A DNA stretch of 64,000 nucleotides from Theionarchaea archaeon (GTDB lineage: Archaea > Methanobacteriota_B > Thermococci > Methanofastidiosales > SZ-28-30), in NCBI GenBank assembly GCA_018992685.1, contig JACVGT010000013.1:60228-124227 (forward strand), read 5' to 3'. Made by a program: the position numbers and the translations under genes. Below the pieces are notes generated by a model. It worked only from the letters and a program-made list of their open reading frames with translations, did no database searches and was not told the DNA's origin. Of the stretch, positions 16,798-25,429 are shown piece by piece. Positions within the stretch are counted from its first letter, which is position 1; each line of letters starts with the position of its first letter.

Positions 16798-17584
16798 GGT
16801 GATCTACTATTACCCAGGTGAAGCCTTCCCTGCAATTTCTGTCACCGGCAGGCACTGTGAGTTGATGTGTCCTCACTGCCGGGGACGATACTTGGAATCC
16901 ATGGTTGAAGCCAGGACGGAGCAAGATCTTATCACTGTATGCAGGGATGTGGAAAATCAAGGTGGTTTGGGTTGCTTGATCTCGGGAGGATGTGACAGCA
17001 GGGGGAGAGTCCCTCTACCTCTACATGCCATCAAAAGGGTGAGAGAGGAAACTCGCCTCATACTGAATGTGCACACAGGTCTTGTCCATCACCCCGTTGC
17101 AGCAGCGCTGCGGGAAATAAACCCCTACATTTCCTTTGAAATCCCGACAGAGGCTGTTCTGCATGAACTATATCAGATCGAGGCTGAACAGGAAGACTAC
17201 TTTCAATCTCTCTTGCTGCTCAGGGGGTTACGAGTGATCCCTCACATCATGGTGGGATTCAGGACAGAACAGGAGTCTGATACCATGTCCCGGGTGAAGG
17301 ATATGGGATTTACCACCTTGGTTCTCATTGTGTTTACCCCCACTCGGGGAACACCGTTTGAGAATCACGTAGTTGAACCGCGTAGAATCAGAGAGAGTAT
17401 TGAGAAGGCACGCTCGCTGTTTCCTCGCCTTCTTCTTGGATGCATGCGACCCCGGATAAAAGAGCTGGAGAAATGTGCTCCTCTGTTTGATGGAGTTGTC
17501 GTGCCCACGCCTTGGGCAAAAGCAGCTGTGAAACAGGCTGGACTGCCTGTGAGGGTCATGAAAACCTGCTGCGTGGTAGAATGA
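16775..17584 (+). CDS. radical SAM protein, probable LipS1-type lipoyl synthase subunit
   Basis: 269 residues. The cluster-binding motif 'GRHCELMCPHCRG' (CxxxCxxC) lies near residue 28 and is preceded by 'YPGEAFPAISVTG'. 'LISGGCDSRGRVPL' is the glycine-rich SAM-binding turn. Two further Cys at the very end ('KTCCVVE') may bind an auxiliary cluster. With the next gene it forms the pair seen for the two-protein lipoyl synthase LipS1/LipS2 of Thermococcus kodakarensis, in which each partner inserts one sulfur into an octanoyl chain. Assignment rests on the pairing and recalled sequence style. The start is uncertain; a GTG at 16799 is an alternative. It overlaps the next gene by ATGA. Confidence 0.6.
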   Translation: MGSTGVLEVIYYYPGEAFPAISVTGRHCELMCPHCRGRYLESMVEARTEQDLITVCRDVENQGGLGCLISGGCDSRGRVPLPLHAIKRVREETRLILNVHTGLVHHPVAAALREINPYISFEIPTEAVLHELYQIEAEQEDYFQSLLLLRGLRVIPHIMVGFRTEQESDTMSRVKDMGFTTLVLIVFTPTRGTPFENHVVEPRRIRESIEKARSLFPRLLLGCMRPRIKELEKCAPLFDGVVVPTPWAKAAVKQAGLPVRVMKTCCVVE

Positions 17585-18519
17585 AAACGATACGCGTTTC
17601 CCTGGGCTCTGCAGCCGCGTTGGGACTGAAAAAGGTCAGAGTAGATTGTCTGCCTACCACCATATACCTCATGACCCCTGGGACGTGCAGGGCACGATGC
17701 CTGTTTTGCTCCCAGTGGACACAAAACGGCTATTTGTCCAGAGTCTACTGGCCCGAATTCGGCGTGAAGGATGTGCTATCCCATTTGGGAAAGAAAGATC
17801 AAAGGGTCTGCATCCAGTGCCTCAACTATGATGGTGTATTTGATGACATCCTGGAATTTGCAGTGCAATTGCAGAACAGAGTGAGTGCTATTTCTGTTTC
17901 TGCCCATCCTTTTTCTGAGGAAGAAATTCGCATCCTGCATCCCCTTGTGGATCGGGTTTCAATCAATATGGACTGCGCAACACAAAATCTTTTCAGAAAG
18001 ATCAAGCCATACTACTCGTGGGAGAACCATCTGTCATCCTTGCTACATGCGAGGCAGATCTTCGGTGCATTCAAGGCCGGTTCCCACTTGATTGTAGGGC
18101 TTGGTGAGACTGAAGAGGAAATAGGTCGAATGATGACCTGGCTGTACCGCCATGAGCTTTCGTGCTCTCTGTTTGCTTTTACTCCCCTGCCAGGTACTCC
18201 CCTTGAAAAAATGAAGAAACCAGATATCACCTACTACAGACGGGTACAAGCTGCCCACTATTTCATATATGACAGACATGAAACGCTTCAATTTGAGAAT
18301 GGACTCATCTCGAATCTTCTGGGTGACATTCTCCCGGATGCATTCGTCACCAGGGGGTGTCCTGGATGCAACAGACCATACTACACCGAAACTCCCCGCA
18401 GTGTGTATAATTTTCCGTGCGTCCCTGTCGGAAAGAAATGGGACCTGGTCGTGGCCCAGTTGAAAGGAGGAGAAAAAGGAAGCAGTGACAGCAGATCAAC
18501 CCTGGAAAAGAGTGAATAA
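17581..18519 (+). CDS. radical SAM protein, probable LipS2-type lipoyl synthase subunit
   Basis: 312 residues beginning 'MKTIRVSLGSAAALGLKKVRVD'. 'TPGTCRARCLFCSQW' carries the CxxxCxxC radical SAM motif, and 'RGCPGCNRPYYTETPRSVYNFP' near the C-terminus has an extra Cys pair typical of COG2516-type proteins and suited to a sacrificial cluster. The start overlaps the stop of the previous gene (ATGA); the ORF-track start at 17512 lies inside that gene. If the pair is LipS1/LipS2, a likely target is the GcvH protein encoded 5 kb away. Biotin-synthase-like chemistry is the main alternative. Confidence 0.65.
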   Translation: MKTIRVSLGSAAALGLKKVRVDCLPTTIYLMTPGTCRARCLFCSQWTQNGYLSRVYWPEFGVKDVLSHLGKKDQRVCIQCLNYDGVFDDILEFAVQLQNRVSAISVSAHPFSEEEIRILHPLVDRVSINMDCATQNLFRKIKPYYSWENHLSSLLHARQIFGAFKAGSHLIVGLGETEEEIGRMMTWLYRHELSCSLFAFTPLPGTPLEKMKKPDITYYRRVQAAHYFIYDRHETLQFENGLISNLLGDILPDAFVTRGCPGCNRPYYTETPRSVYNFPCVPVGKKWDLVVAQLKGGEKGSSDSRSTLEKSE

Positions 18520-18540
18520 TCTCCGTCTCGCCTGCTATGT

Positions 18541-19563
18541 TCATGTTGCTGCATCAAATATCTGGTTTAGATCAACATGCCTTCGTACAAGTTCCTTGAC
18601 CAGGGGTGCTCTGTGAGGTCGCAGCTCGGCCACCGTCTGCTCACACCTGTAGGCTGTGGTCATGGTGTCATAAGGAACCATCACAACAGGGACATGCAGC
18701 TCATCTGCCTTTGTCAGAACATCTATAGAAGGATAGCTGCTCCCCGTAAGTACCAGGAGGCTGCTTCCGAAATCGAGGGCAAGAAGTTGCATGTCCGCCC
18801 TGTCACCTCCTGTCACCATGATAGTCTTCTGAGGAAATCCCATCTGCTGCAACGTTCTTTGAGCTGTGTCATACGTCATGGCCCCCACCACTGTGACACC
18901 CACCATGTTATTTAGGCCTTCTTCTCCTGCAAGAAGCTCTCCGTCCAAAGCATCCAGAACGTCTTCGGATGTGGGAGTCTTGAGTTCTTCATCCTCCGGA
19001 ATTATTCCCAAAAGATCGATTCCCCGTTCTTCCAGTCGTGACTGAAGGTCATCTTCTAGTGATGAAGCTTTGTTGATCACCACTCCCAGCATTACAGCCT
19101 CTTTCACAGCAAAACACCGCCCTGCCATAACGCTCTTGTCGATTATCTTTTCAGAGGTACCTTCTGTTATGAGCAATGCTGGTACCCCCAGTTGTGAGCC
19201 AATCTGGGGAGCGCTCAATCCAGTATAGGAACCGTATGAGAGTGTGTGAGCAGTCTCAATGATGGTGAAATCCTTTCCTTCCGAGAGCTCTTGATATCGT
19301 TGCGTCAACAAGGGAGTGAGATCTGTCTGTGCCTCAAGATCGTGCATAATCCTGTGATAGTCCTTCGACAAGTTGAAAGACTCAACATCCTCCGCCAAGC
19401 CGAATACTTCTGTGAATAAGAGAACATCTCTATCCTGCCCGTGGTCAAGGTTTGTCCCCAGTGGCTTGAAAAACCCCACGTTCCCTGGATAATTGAGACC
19501 AATTCCCAGACCCACCATGGTCTTGCCGGCATTTTTGCTGGTCGAAGTAATCAGCAAGCTCAT
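18541..19563 (-). CDS. BioD-like P-loop / DRTGG-domain protein (Pta N-terminal type)
   Basis: 340 residues. The N-terminus 'LLITSTSKNAGKTMVGLGIGL' is a P-loop of the BioD/CobQ-like class. The C-terminal third ('VTVVGAMTYDTAQRTLQQMGFPQKTIMVTGGDRADMQLLALD...SSLLVLTGSSYPS') is a DRTGG domain. Together this is the N-terminal regulatory half of long phosphotransacetylases, standing alone as in many archaea (COG0857). It lies just downstream of acetyl-CoA synthetase on the same strand, so a link with acetyl-CoA metabolism is plausible but unproven. A TATA-like TATTTATAG (19584-19592, minus strand) is about 25 nt from the ATG, suggesting separate leaderless transcription. Confidence 0.8.
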   Translation of the reverse strand: MSLLITSTSKNAGKTMVGLGIGLNYPGNVGFFKPLGTNLDHGQDRDVLLFTEVFGLAEDVESFNLSKDYHRIMHDLEAQTDLTPLLTQRYQELSEGKDFTIIETAHTLSYGSYTGLSAPQIGSQLGVPALLITEGTSEKIIDKSVMAGRCFAVKEAVMLGVVINKASSLEDDLQSRLEERGIDLLGIIPEDEELKTPTSEDVLDALDGELLAGEEGLNNMVGVTVVGAMTYDTAQRTLQQMGFPQKTIMVTGGDRADMQLLALDFGSSLLVLTGSSYPSIDVLTKADELHVPVVMVPYDTMTTAYRCEQTVAELRPHRAPLVKELVRRHVDLNQIFDAAT

Positions 19564-19639
19564 GAACTTTCTTCCTTTCCACGCTATAAATAGGTTTGGT
19601 TCTCATTAACTTGCATAGAAATAGTAGTTTAATCGGAAT

Positions 19640-19664
19640 CAAAATACAAAAAAGAGAGAAAAGA
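19640..19664 (-). terminator. T-rich terminator after acetyl-CoA synthetase
   Basis: On the minus strand the sequence just past the acs stop is CTTTTCTCTCTTTTTTGTATTTTG, a pyrimidine tract of the kind that ends archaeal transcription. Confidence 0.5.
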
Positions 19665-19668
19665 TAGA

Positions 19669-21606
19669 TTATTTGACACTATCTTTGATTTTTTCCACAA
19701 TGGACGAATCTCGAAGTGTTGTGGTGTCGCCGAGTTCCTTTCCTTCCGCAATGTCCTTGAGCAATCGGCGCATGATCTTTCCCGATCTGGTCTTGGGCAA
19801 ATCCTCGGTGAACACAATCCAGTCTGGCCTGGCAATGGGGCCGATAACAGTGCCCACATGTTTCTTGAGATCTGCTTCCAGTTGATCGGAGTGTGAGTGC
19901 TCACCTTTGAGAATGACAAAGGCCATGATTCCCTGTCCTTTCACTTCGTGAGGTCTGGCTACAACAGCTGCCTCTGCCACGGCAGGATGGTCAACAAGCG
20001 CAGATTCGACTTCCATGGTACTGATTCTGTGGCCTGAAACATTCATCACATCGTCCACACGCCCCAATATCCAGATGTATTCATCCATGTCTTTCTTTGC
20101 TCCATCTCCAGGGAAGTAGATTTCTTTGCCGTAGCGATCCCAATAGGTCTTCACATACCGATCAGGGTCTTTGTACAACGTTCGAAGCATGGCGGGCCAC
20201 GGAGTTTTCATCACCAGGTATCCACCACCTCCCGGAGGCACCGAATTTCCCTTGTCATCCAGCACATCTGCTTTCAAGCTGGGGAAGGGCCTGGTTGCAC
20301 TTCCCGGCTTCAACGTGGTCACTCCAGGGAGAGGTGTGATCAAGATCATGCCTGTTTCAGTCTGCCACCAGGTATCTACGATGGGGCAGTTGCTCTTGCC
20401 AATGGTCTCGTAGTACCACATCCAGGCAGCAGGGTTGATGGGTTCTCCCACACTTCCCAGAAGACGAAGAGTTGAGAGGTTGTGCATCTCGGGGTACTGC
20501 TTTCCCCACTGCATGAAGGCTCTGATAGCAGTAGGAGCAGTGTAGAACACAGTTACTCCATATTTCTCCACAAGATCCCAGAATCTGTCCTTGTCCGGGT
20601 AATCGGGCGCACCCTCAAACATCACACTGGTGGTGCCCAGAGCCAGGGGACCGTACACAATGTAGCTGTGCCCCGTGACCCAGCCGATGTCGGCTGTGCA
20701 CCAGAAGGTATCCTCCTCCTTGAGATCAAATACCCATTTGGTGGTAGCATATACCCCGGTCAAGTAGCCTCCAGTAGTATGAACAACACCTTTTGGCTTT
20801 GCAGTTGTACCCGATGTATACAAGATGTAAAGAATATCTTCAGCATCCATGGGTTCTGCTTCACACTCAGGCGAAGCATCTTTCATGAGTTCATGCCACC
20901 ACAGGTCTCGTCCTTCTGTGAAGGGTATGTTGTTTTCTGTTCGCTTCACCACAATGACATGCTCAATAGAGGGTGTTTCCTGCAATGCCTCATCTGCATT
21001 TTCCTTTAGCGAAACGACTTTTCCTCGCCTCCACCCCCCATCTGTGGTTATGAGGATCTTCGCTTCTGCATCATTGATTCTGTCCTTCAGAGAAGTAGGA
21101 GAGAACCCTCCAAATACTATGCTGTGAGGAGCACCAATGCGGGTGCAGGCCAGCATTGCAATAGGGAGTTCAGGGACCATGGGCATGTAAATGGCTACCC
21201 GGTCTCCTTTCTTCACGCCCAATCCTTTGAGAACGTTTGCGAATTTACAGACTTCTCTATAGAGATCCCAGTATGTGTATATTCTGGAATCGCCGGGTTC
21301 ACCTTCCCAGATCAAGGCGGCCTTGTTCTTTCGAAAAGTCTGAATATGCCTGTCCAGACAGTTATAACTGACATTGATTTTTCCATTGATGAACCATTTG
21401 GCCCACGGAGGATCCCAATCCAGGACTCTGTCCCATTTCTTGAACCAATGTAGTTCTTCTGCAAACGCGGCCCAGAATCCTTCGAAATCCTTTTCAGCTT
21501 TCTCATATATTGTGTCGTCCTTTACCCAGGCCTGTTTTTTGAAATCTTCAGGCGGGGGAAAAACATTTCCCTCTTCCAATAGTACTTCAATTGTCTCTTC
21601 TGACAT
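19669..21606 (-). CDS. acs: acetyl-CoA synthetase, AMP-forming
   Basis: 645 residues, the normal length. It shows '[20 protein letters not shown]' (ATP phosphate loop), 'DTWWQTETG' (acetate-binding region and the family signature) and '[12 protein letters not shown]', which holds the catalytic Lys that acetylation switches off in other organisms. The reaction makes acetyl-CoA from acetate, ATP and CoA with AMP release. A ribosome site GAGGTGAGAAA sits before the ATG and a TATA-like ATTTAAAAG lies near 21654-21660 (minus strand). Archaea of this kind often use ADP-forming enzymes as well; none is visible here. The DRTGG protein is the next gene downstream. Confidence 0.95.
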   Translation of the reverse strand: MSEETIEVLLEEGNVFPPPEDFKKQAWVKDDTIYEKAEKDFEGFWAAFAEELHWFKKWDRVLDWDPPWAKWFINGKINVSYNCLDRHIQTFRKNKAALIWEGEPGDSRIYTYWDLYREVCKFANVLKGLGVKKGDRVAIYMPMVPELPIAMLACTRIGAPHSIVFGGFSPTSLKDRINDAEAKILITTDGGWRRGKVVSLKENADEALQETPSIEHVIVVKRTENNIPFTEGRDLWWHELMKDASPECEAEPMDAEDILYILYTSGTTAKPKGVVHTTGGYLTGVYATTKWVFDLKEEDTFWCTADIGWVTGHSYIVYGPLALGTTSVMFEGAPDYPDKDRFWDLVEKYGVTVFYTAPTAIRAFMQWGKQYPEMHNLSTLRLLGSVGEPINPAAWMWYYETIGKSNCPIVDTWWQTETGMILITPLPGVTTLKPGSATRPFPSLKADVLDDKGNSVPPGGGGYLVMKTPWPAMLRTLYKDPDRYVKTYWDRYGKEIYFPGDGAKKDMDEYIWILGRVDDVMNVSGHRISTMEVESALVDHPAVAEAAVVARPHEVKGQGIMAFVILKGEHSHSDQLEADLKKHVGTVIGPIARPDWIVFTEDLPKTRSGKIMRRLLKDIAEGKELGDTTTLRDSSIVEKIKDSVK

Positions 21607-21733
21607 TTTCTCACCTCAGATTAGCGCAAGGCTATACATAGTTGATCTATGAATTACTTTTAAATGTTGTGGTATGTAAACTCTGTCTTCAACGAGCTAC
21701 TGCATCACTGGATGACCCTCGTCACCTGGTAAA

Positions 21734-22681
21734 TCAGGGCGAGGGAATGGCGAGATCCGCGGGGCCTTGCTTCGATAGGATCAGATCCGGGTGAATCTTT
21801 TCCACAAAATCTCGCATTATTTCTGCAAACTTGACCTTCTCCCTGGCGAACTTGGCAAGAAACTCTTCTGCAGTCCAGGGTTTGTAGATACCTCCTCCTG
21901 CTGCTAGGGCAGTGCCAGGTTCTATTTTGAAGTAACAGGGTGCCGTCACCCTGGCGAGCTCTGGTGTCTCCCACATTCTGTTGTACCCGCCAAAAGACTC
22001 TGACAGCATCACGTGGATGTCCACTGGAATCTTCACTGCCTTTCTGATGGCAGCAAACATGGGGAGACTCAAATCGCCAAGTGGATTGAACGTATTTGCA
22101 CCTAGTGACTCCAGGACCTTCCCTCCAGCACCACTTGCATGACCTGCGTAGATGGAAACCTTGAATATTGTGTCCTTTGGCACGATGCCGTCTTCCCGCA
22201 ACTTGGAAAGCAGCCAGAGTGCTCCCTCATCCATAACCAGGAAGCCTCTGAACCCCAGTTCAACGCAGCGCACAATATCTGCTACCAAGTATGACAAGTT
22301 GTCGCTCCCCCGGATTCTTGCTCCGGACAGACCTCCTTCTGGTGTAACCAGCTGTCGGCCTGTGTCCCAGCTGCTACGCGGTCCCGGTGTAAGAACCACT
22401 TCCATTTTCTTTTCCTTGGCCAGCCGGGCAAATTGAATCAGCTCCTCATCATCCAGGAGCGTCGAACCCATAACCACGCTGATCAGCCGGTGTATGGGCA
22501 CGTCACGTTTCTCCATTTCATCAACAAGAGCTTCCAACGTGGAAAGGTGTTCAACTCCAGAAATCTCCATGCGGTAGTGAGCACCATCAGGGAATTTCAA
22601 GGGAGAAGATGGTAGTTCGTACAAATCTCTCCCTGGAATTCCATGTTTTTCCATAGCACTCCTAATTTTCTGAATGTCCAT
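21734..22681 (-). CDS. peptidase U32-like TIM-barrel protein
   Basis: 315 residues. Features such as 'KHGIPGRDLYELPSSPLKFPDGAHYRMEISGVEH' at the N-terminus and 'RMWETPELARVTAPCYFKIEPG' near the end resemble U32-type TIM-barrel proteins found in Clostridia and archaea. U32 members include collagenase-like proteases, but many act in RNA or cofactor hydroxylation, so 'peptidase' may mislead. I chose the ATG at 22681, which has GAGGAGG seven bases upstream, over the ORF start at 22714. It lies upstream of acs on the same strand, separated by about 127 bp. Confidence 0.6.
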   Translation of the reverse strand: MDIQKIRSAMEKHGIPGRDLYELPSSPLKFPDGAHYRMEISGVEHLSTLEALVDEMEKRDVPIHRLISVVMGSTLLDDEELIQFARLAKEKKMEVVLTPGPRSSWDTGRQLVTPEGGLSGARIRGSDNLSYLVADIVRCVELGFRGFLVMDEGALWLLSKLREDGIVPKDTIFKVSIYAGHASGAGGKVLESLGANTFNPLGDLSLPMFAAIRKAVKIPVDIHVMLSESFGGYNRMWETPELARVTAPCYFKIEPGTALAAGGGIYKPWTAEEFLAKFAREKVKFAEIMRDFVEKIHPDLILSKQGPADLAIPSP

Positions 22682-22917
22682 CTGAATTCCTCCTCTACGA
22701 CCTTTATTTCTCAATATGAATGTGTGAAAGTTTTTTACCTTAAATAATTATCGGATCACGTGGGTTCTGAGTTTTCCCCGCTCTGCATTCCGTACAGCGC
22801 AAATAGGGTATAATATTCACCTTTTCTCTGCGTCAAAAAGCTGCTGGGAAATTCATTCCAAGAGTCTAAAAGTATCCATCCAGGACTTCCCACATATGAA
22901 AAGCAAAAGAAATAATA

Positions 22918-22944
22918 GGAATGCTCCCTGGAGAGGAGCATTCC
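22918..22944 (+). other. perfect 10-bp hairpin
   Basis: GGAATGCTCC (22918-22927) and GGAGCATTCC (22935-22944) with a 7-nt loop. No T-tract follows on either strand. It may be part of a non-coding RNA or a protein-binding site. Confidence 0.6.
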
Positions 22945-23116
22945 CTCAGTTCTTCCTCATCCTTCACCTCCCTGGGCAGAGACCAAATCATAATGGTGAT
23001 TGTGATTTGAAAAGGGACAGGCCTTCTCGTCTTACCTTTGGAGGGAATTTCTTCCTTTCAAAGAAGAAATACTCCTAAGCATCTTTCCTTCTTACTAAAT
23101 ATAGGCCTGTCGTTGC

Positions 23117-23153
23117 TTTATAAAGTTTTCCACTCTAGAATTCTAGGGAAAAC
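23117..23153 (+). promoter_or_regulatory. TATA box with overlapping interrupted palindrome
   Basis: TTTATAAAG at 23117-23125 is a strong TATA box. Immediately downstream GTTTTCC (23125-23131) pairs with GGAAAAC (23147-23153), enclosing the 12-bp palindrome CTAGAATTCTAG (23135-23146). The predicted start point, about 23145, falls in the palindrome, the classic place for an archaeal repressor. The transcript would run towards gcvH but starts about 380 nt before it. Confidence 0.5.
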
Positions 23154-23528
23154 TTACTTGGGAAATCCGCGAGAAATTTATAGGCTTTTGTAAAAACTCC
23201 TTATAAGTCTTCCAGTCAATCTTTAATTTTTACAAGCAAACTAGAAATATTCCCGAGCATAATGTGGCAATTCCGTGGAGAGCTTTGGGATAATCAGTGC
23301 TCTAGAACCCTACGTTCTCTCCGGTTGCCTTTTCGGACTGTATTTTCGATTTAACGGAAAGATCACAGAAGATTAAATTTTTGATTAGATAAAACGCCAA
23401 ATTTTTTGTTTTAATTTCTCCAGGTGCCAGCAACCAAAGAAGTGACTCCACTTCAACGTCGACTTTGATCTCGGCGAAAATCTTTTAAGGAACTGGGATA
23501 GAGTGAGGAAAGAGTACGAGGTGGTATC

Positions 23529-23957
23529 ATGAACATTCAAGGATATGAACTCCCTGATGATCTCTACTACGAAGAACATCACTACTGGGCACGGGTGGAA
23601 GGAGCCCTTATAGTTGTTGGAGCTACTGATTATACACAGAAAGCGGCAGGAGACTTTGTATTTGTGGAACTGCCCTATGAAGGGGACAAAGTGGAGCAGG
23701 GAAAGCCCTTTGCTACAATAGAATCTGGGAAATGGACAGGGAGAATATACGCTCCTGTCTCAGGAGAAGTCGCTGAAGTCAACGAAGATTTGGAGGATGA
23801 TTACACAAAAATAAACCAGGATCCCTATGGGGAAGGCTGGATTATTAAGATCAAGCCTTCAAATCTGGATGCAGACCTAAAAACCCTGCTTCATGAGAAA
23901 AAAGAAGTAGAAGAGTGGATGAAGAAGGAGATCGAAATCCACAAGACCGAAGTCTAA
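23529..23957 (+). CDS. gcvH: glycine cleavage system H protein-like lipoyl carrier
   Basis: 142 residues. 'HHYWARVEGALIVVGATDYTQKAAGDFVFVELP' and 'ATIESGKWTGRIYAPVSGEV' are GcvH features; the Lys of 'ESGKW' is the predicted lipoylation site, where 'ESVKA' is commoner. In glycine cleavage the lipoyl arm carries an aminomethyl group between P, T and L proteins, but none of these is in the window, and archaea also use GcvH-like carriers in sulfur and other reactions. An AGGTGG-like site and a TATA-like CTTTTAAGG near 23480 precede it. Strong T-tracts follow at 23960. The putative LipS pair is 5 kb away. Confidence 0.85.
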   Translation: MNIQGYELPDDLYYEEHHYWARVEGALIVVGATDYTQKAAGDFVFVELPYEGDKVEQGKPFATIESGKWTGRIYAPVSGEVAEVNEDLEDDYTKINQDPYGEGWIIKIKPSNLDADLKTLLHEKKEVEEWMKKEIEIHKTEV

Positions 23958-23959
23958 CT

Positions 23960-23980
23960 CTTTTTTCACTTTTTATTTTT
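23960..23980 (+). terminator. T-tract terminator after gcvH
   Basis: CTTTTTTCACTTTTTATTTTT: three T runs within 21 bases directly after the stop codon, a typical archaeal factor-independent terminator. Confidence 0.65.
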
Positions 23981-24139
23981 GATCATGCTGATTCTTTCCT
24001 CTGAAGAAAGCTCCAGGGTCCTGACTTCTTACCTGGACCATACCTTCCCCATTATCCATCCCAGCGGAGAAATGAGGATGTCTCAAACCGTAGAAAACTA
24101 TAAAAAGGAAAACCAAGATTATAAGTGGAGGTTGTTCAT

Positions 24140-24649
24140 ATGGCCGAATTGCTGGTAAGGGACGCAATGACTGAAAGCTACGTGAAACTTAGTCCTAGAA
24201 CCATTTCCAGTGAAGCTGCACGGATTATGGCAGATTCAGATGCAGATTGTATCCTCGTTATTAGAGAGGGATCTCCAGCGGGGATCGTAACTGCCTCAGA
24301 TTTCTTGCGCCGTGTGGTAGCTGAAGGGAAAAATGCCAGCGAAATTCTTTTGAAGGACATAATGTCTTCACCGGTTGTTACTATTGATCCCAACAAGACC
24401 TTGGCTGAAGCATCAAACAGACTGTCTGCAAATGGCGTGAAGAGACTCATTGTAATGGACGGAACCATGGTGGCTGGAGTGCTAACGTCGGTTGATATCC
24501 TGTTCTATGCTGAAGATCTGGGAGAAGCTGAGGAAGAACGTGAGGTAGGACCCAGCATGTGTGAGATATGCGGTGGCTACTTTGAAGTACTGACCGAATT
24601 TGATGGGAAATTTGTCTGTGAAGACTGCATGGAGCTGCTCGAAGGGTGA
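24140..24649 (+). CDS. two-CBS protein with C-terminal zinc ribbon
   Basis: 169 residues. Two CBS domains ('VRDAMTESYVKLSPRTISSEAARIM', 'LKDIMSSPVVTIDPNKTLAEASNRL') form one Bateman module, which binds adenine nucleotides or SAM. The tail 'CEICGGYFEVLTEFDGKFVCEDC' is a zinc-ribbon-like pair of CxxC motifs. Archaeal CBS-zinc-ribbon proteins such as MJ0729 relatives are thought to sense ligands. ATG 24140 has GGAGGT seven bases upstream and a TATA box ACTATAAAAAG at 24098-24106; the ORF track uses a GTG five codons earlier. It is the first of four consecutive CBS genes. Confidence 0.85.
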   Translation: MAELLVRDAMTESYVKLSPRTISSEAARIMADSDADCILVIREGSPAGIVTASDFLRRVVAEGKNASEILLKDIMSSPVVTIDPNKTLAEASNRLSANGVKRLIVMDGTMVAGVLTSVDILFYAEDLGEAEEEREVGPSMCEICGGYFEVLTEFDGKFVCEDCMELLEG

Positions 24650-24653
24650 AATT

Positions 24654-25418
24654 ATGCAGGTACACGAAATCATGAAGGAGCCAGCAGTAGTAGGACCTGA
24701 AGATTTTGCTACGAGAGTCAGAGCGTTGTTACGGGATAAGACTAGAATTGCTCTGGTAAAAGAAGATGCTAAGTTTCTGGGAATTATCACTCGGAAAGAT
24801 ATCATGCTGGTAACCTCAACAAAATCCAACCTCAAGGCCAGAGAAATCATGTCGACGCCTATGCTGACGTTCAGGCCTGATGAGGAAGTTCACGAAGCAG
24901 GCAGGAAAATGATTGAGATGGACGTGTATTCCTCCCCAGTCATGGAGGATGCTTCTGTTTTGGGAATTGTGCACATGGAAGAGATTCTGCAGAGTGTATA
25001 CCGCCCCACATCAAAAAAAGTTATAGACATCATGACGACTGAGGTGGTATCCTGTGATACATCTGAAAATGTCATAAAAGTATGGAATCTCATGAAGTAC
25101 CACGATTTTACTGGGCTCCCTGTGACCAGAGAAGTGTCCACCTCTCGTCGTCGATACAAAAAACTTGAAGGATTCGTCACAAGAAAGGATATTCTTCGCA
25201 GTGGAACCATCAGGCCAGGAGAAGAAGTCCATTCCCGCCCCCCTGCCATCGAGAAGGCCATGACCCGTACTCCAAAGTACGTGCGTCCTCATGATTCAGT
25301 TGATGCCTGTGTAAACCTGTTCAAGAAGCACGATATTGGTAGACTACCCGTAATACGTGATGGGTATGAACTGATTGGAATTGTAGATAGAGAAGACGTC
25401 TTGACCCTGTACGTGTAG
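24654..25418 (+). CDS. four-CBS-domain protein
   Basis: 254 residues made of four CBS repeats, each with the 'IM....V' start and a 'GI[IV]..[ED]D[IVL]' end ('FLGIITRKDIML', 'VLGIVHMEEIL', 'KLEGFVTRKDIL', 'LIGIVDREDVL'). There is no fused catalytic or transport domain. I take ATG 24654, four bases after the previous stop, with GGTGA overlapping that stop; the ORF track starts inside the previous gene. It is the second gene of the CBS operon. Confidence 0.85.
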   Translation: MQVHEIMKEPAVVGPEDFATRVRALLRDKTRIALVKEDAKFLGIITRKDIMLVTSTKSNLKAREIMSTPMLTFRPDEEVHEAGRKMIEMDVYSSPVMEDASVLGIVHMEEILQSVYRPTSKKVIDIMTTEVVSCDTSENVIKVWNLMKYHDFTGLPVTREVSTSRRRYKKLEGFVTRKDILRSGTIRPGEEVHSRPPAIEKAMTRTPKYVRPHDSVDACVNLFKKHDIGRLPVIRDGYELIGIVDREDVLTLYV

Positions 25419-25429
25419 GAGGAATTAAA

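Larger units (their letters stand above)
22682..23528. other. long intergenic region with hairpin and palindrome
   Basis: About 850 bases between divergent genes with no convincing ORF. It holds a strong hairpin (22918-22944), a promoter-associated palindrome (23117-23153), further TATA-like sequences near 23176 and 23203, and an AT-rich inverted repeat TTGTAAAAA / TTTTTACAA (23188-23196, 23227-23235). The gcvH promoter (CTTTTAAGG near 23480) is at the right end. The density of signals suggests one or more untranslated RNAs. Confidence 0.45.

Noticed and set aside
23188-23235. AT-rich inverted repeat TTGTAAAAA/TTTTTACAA
   Set aside because: Arms of A and T with a 30-nt loop in AT-rich DNA can easily arise by chance.
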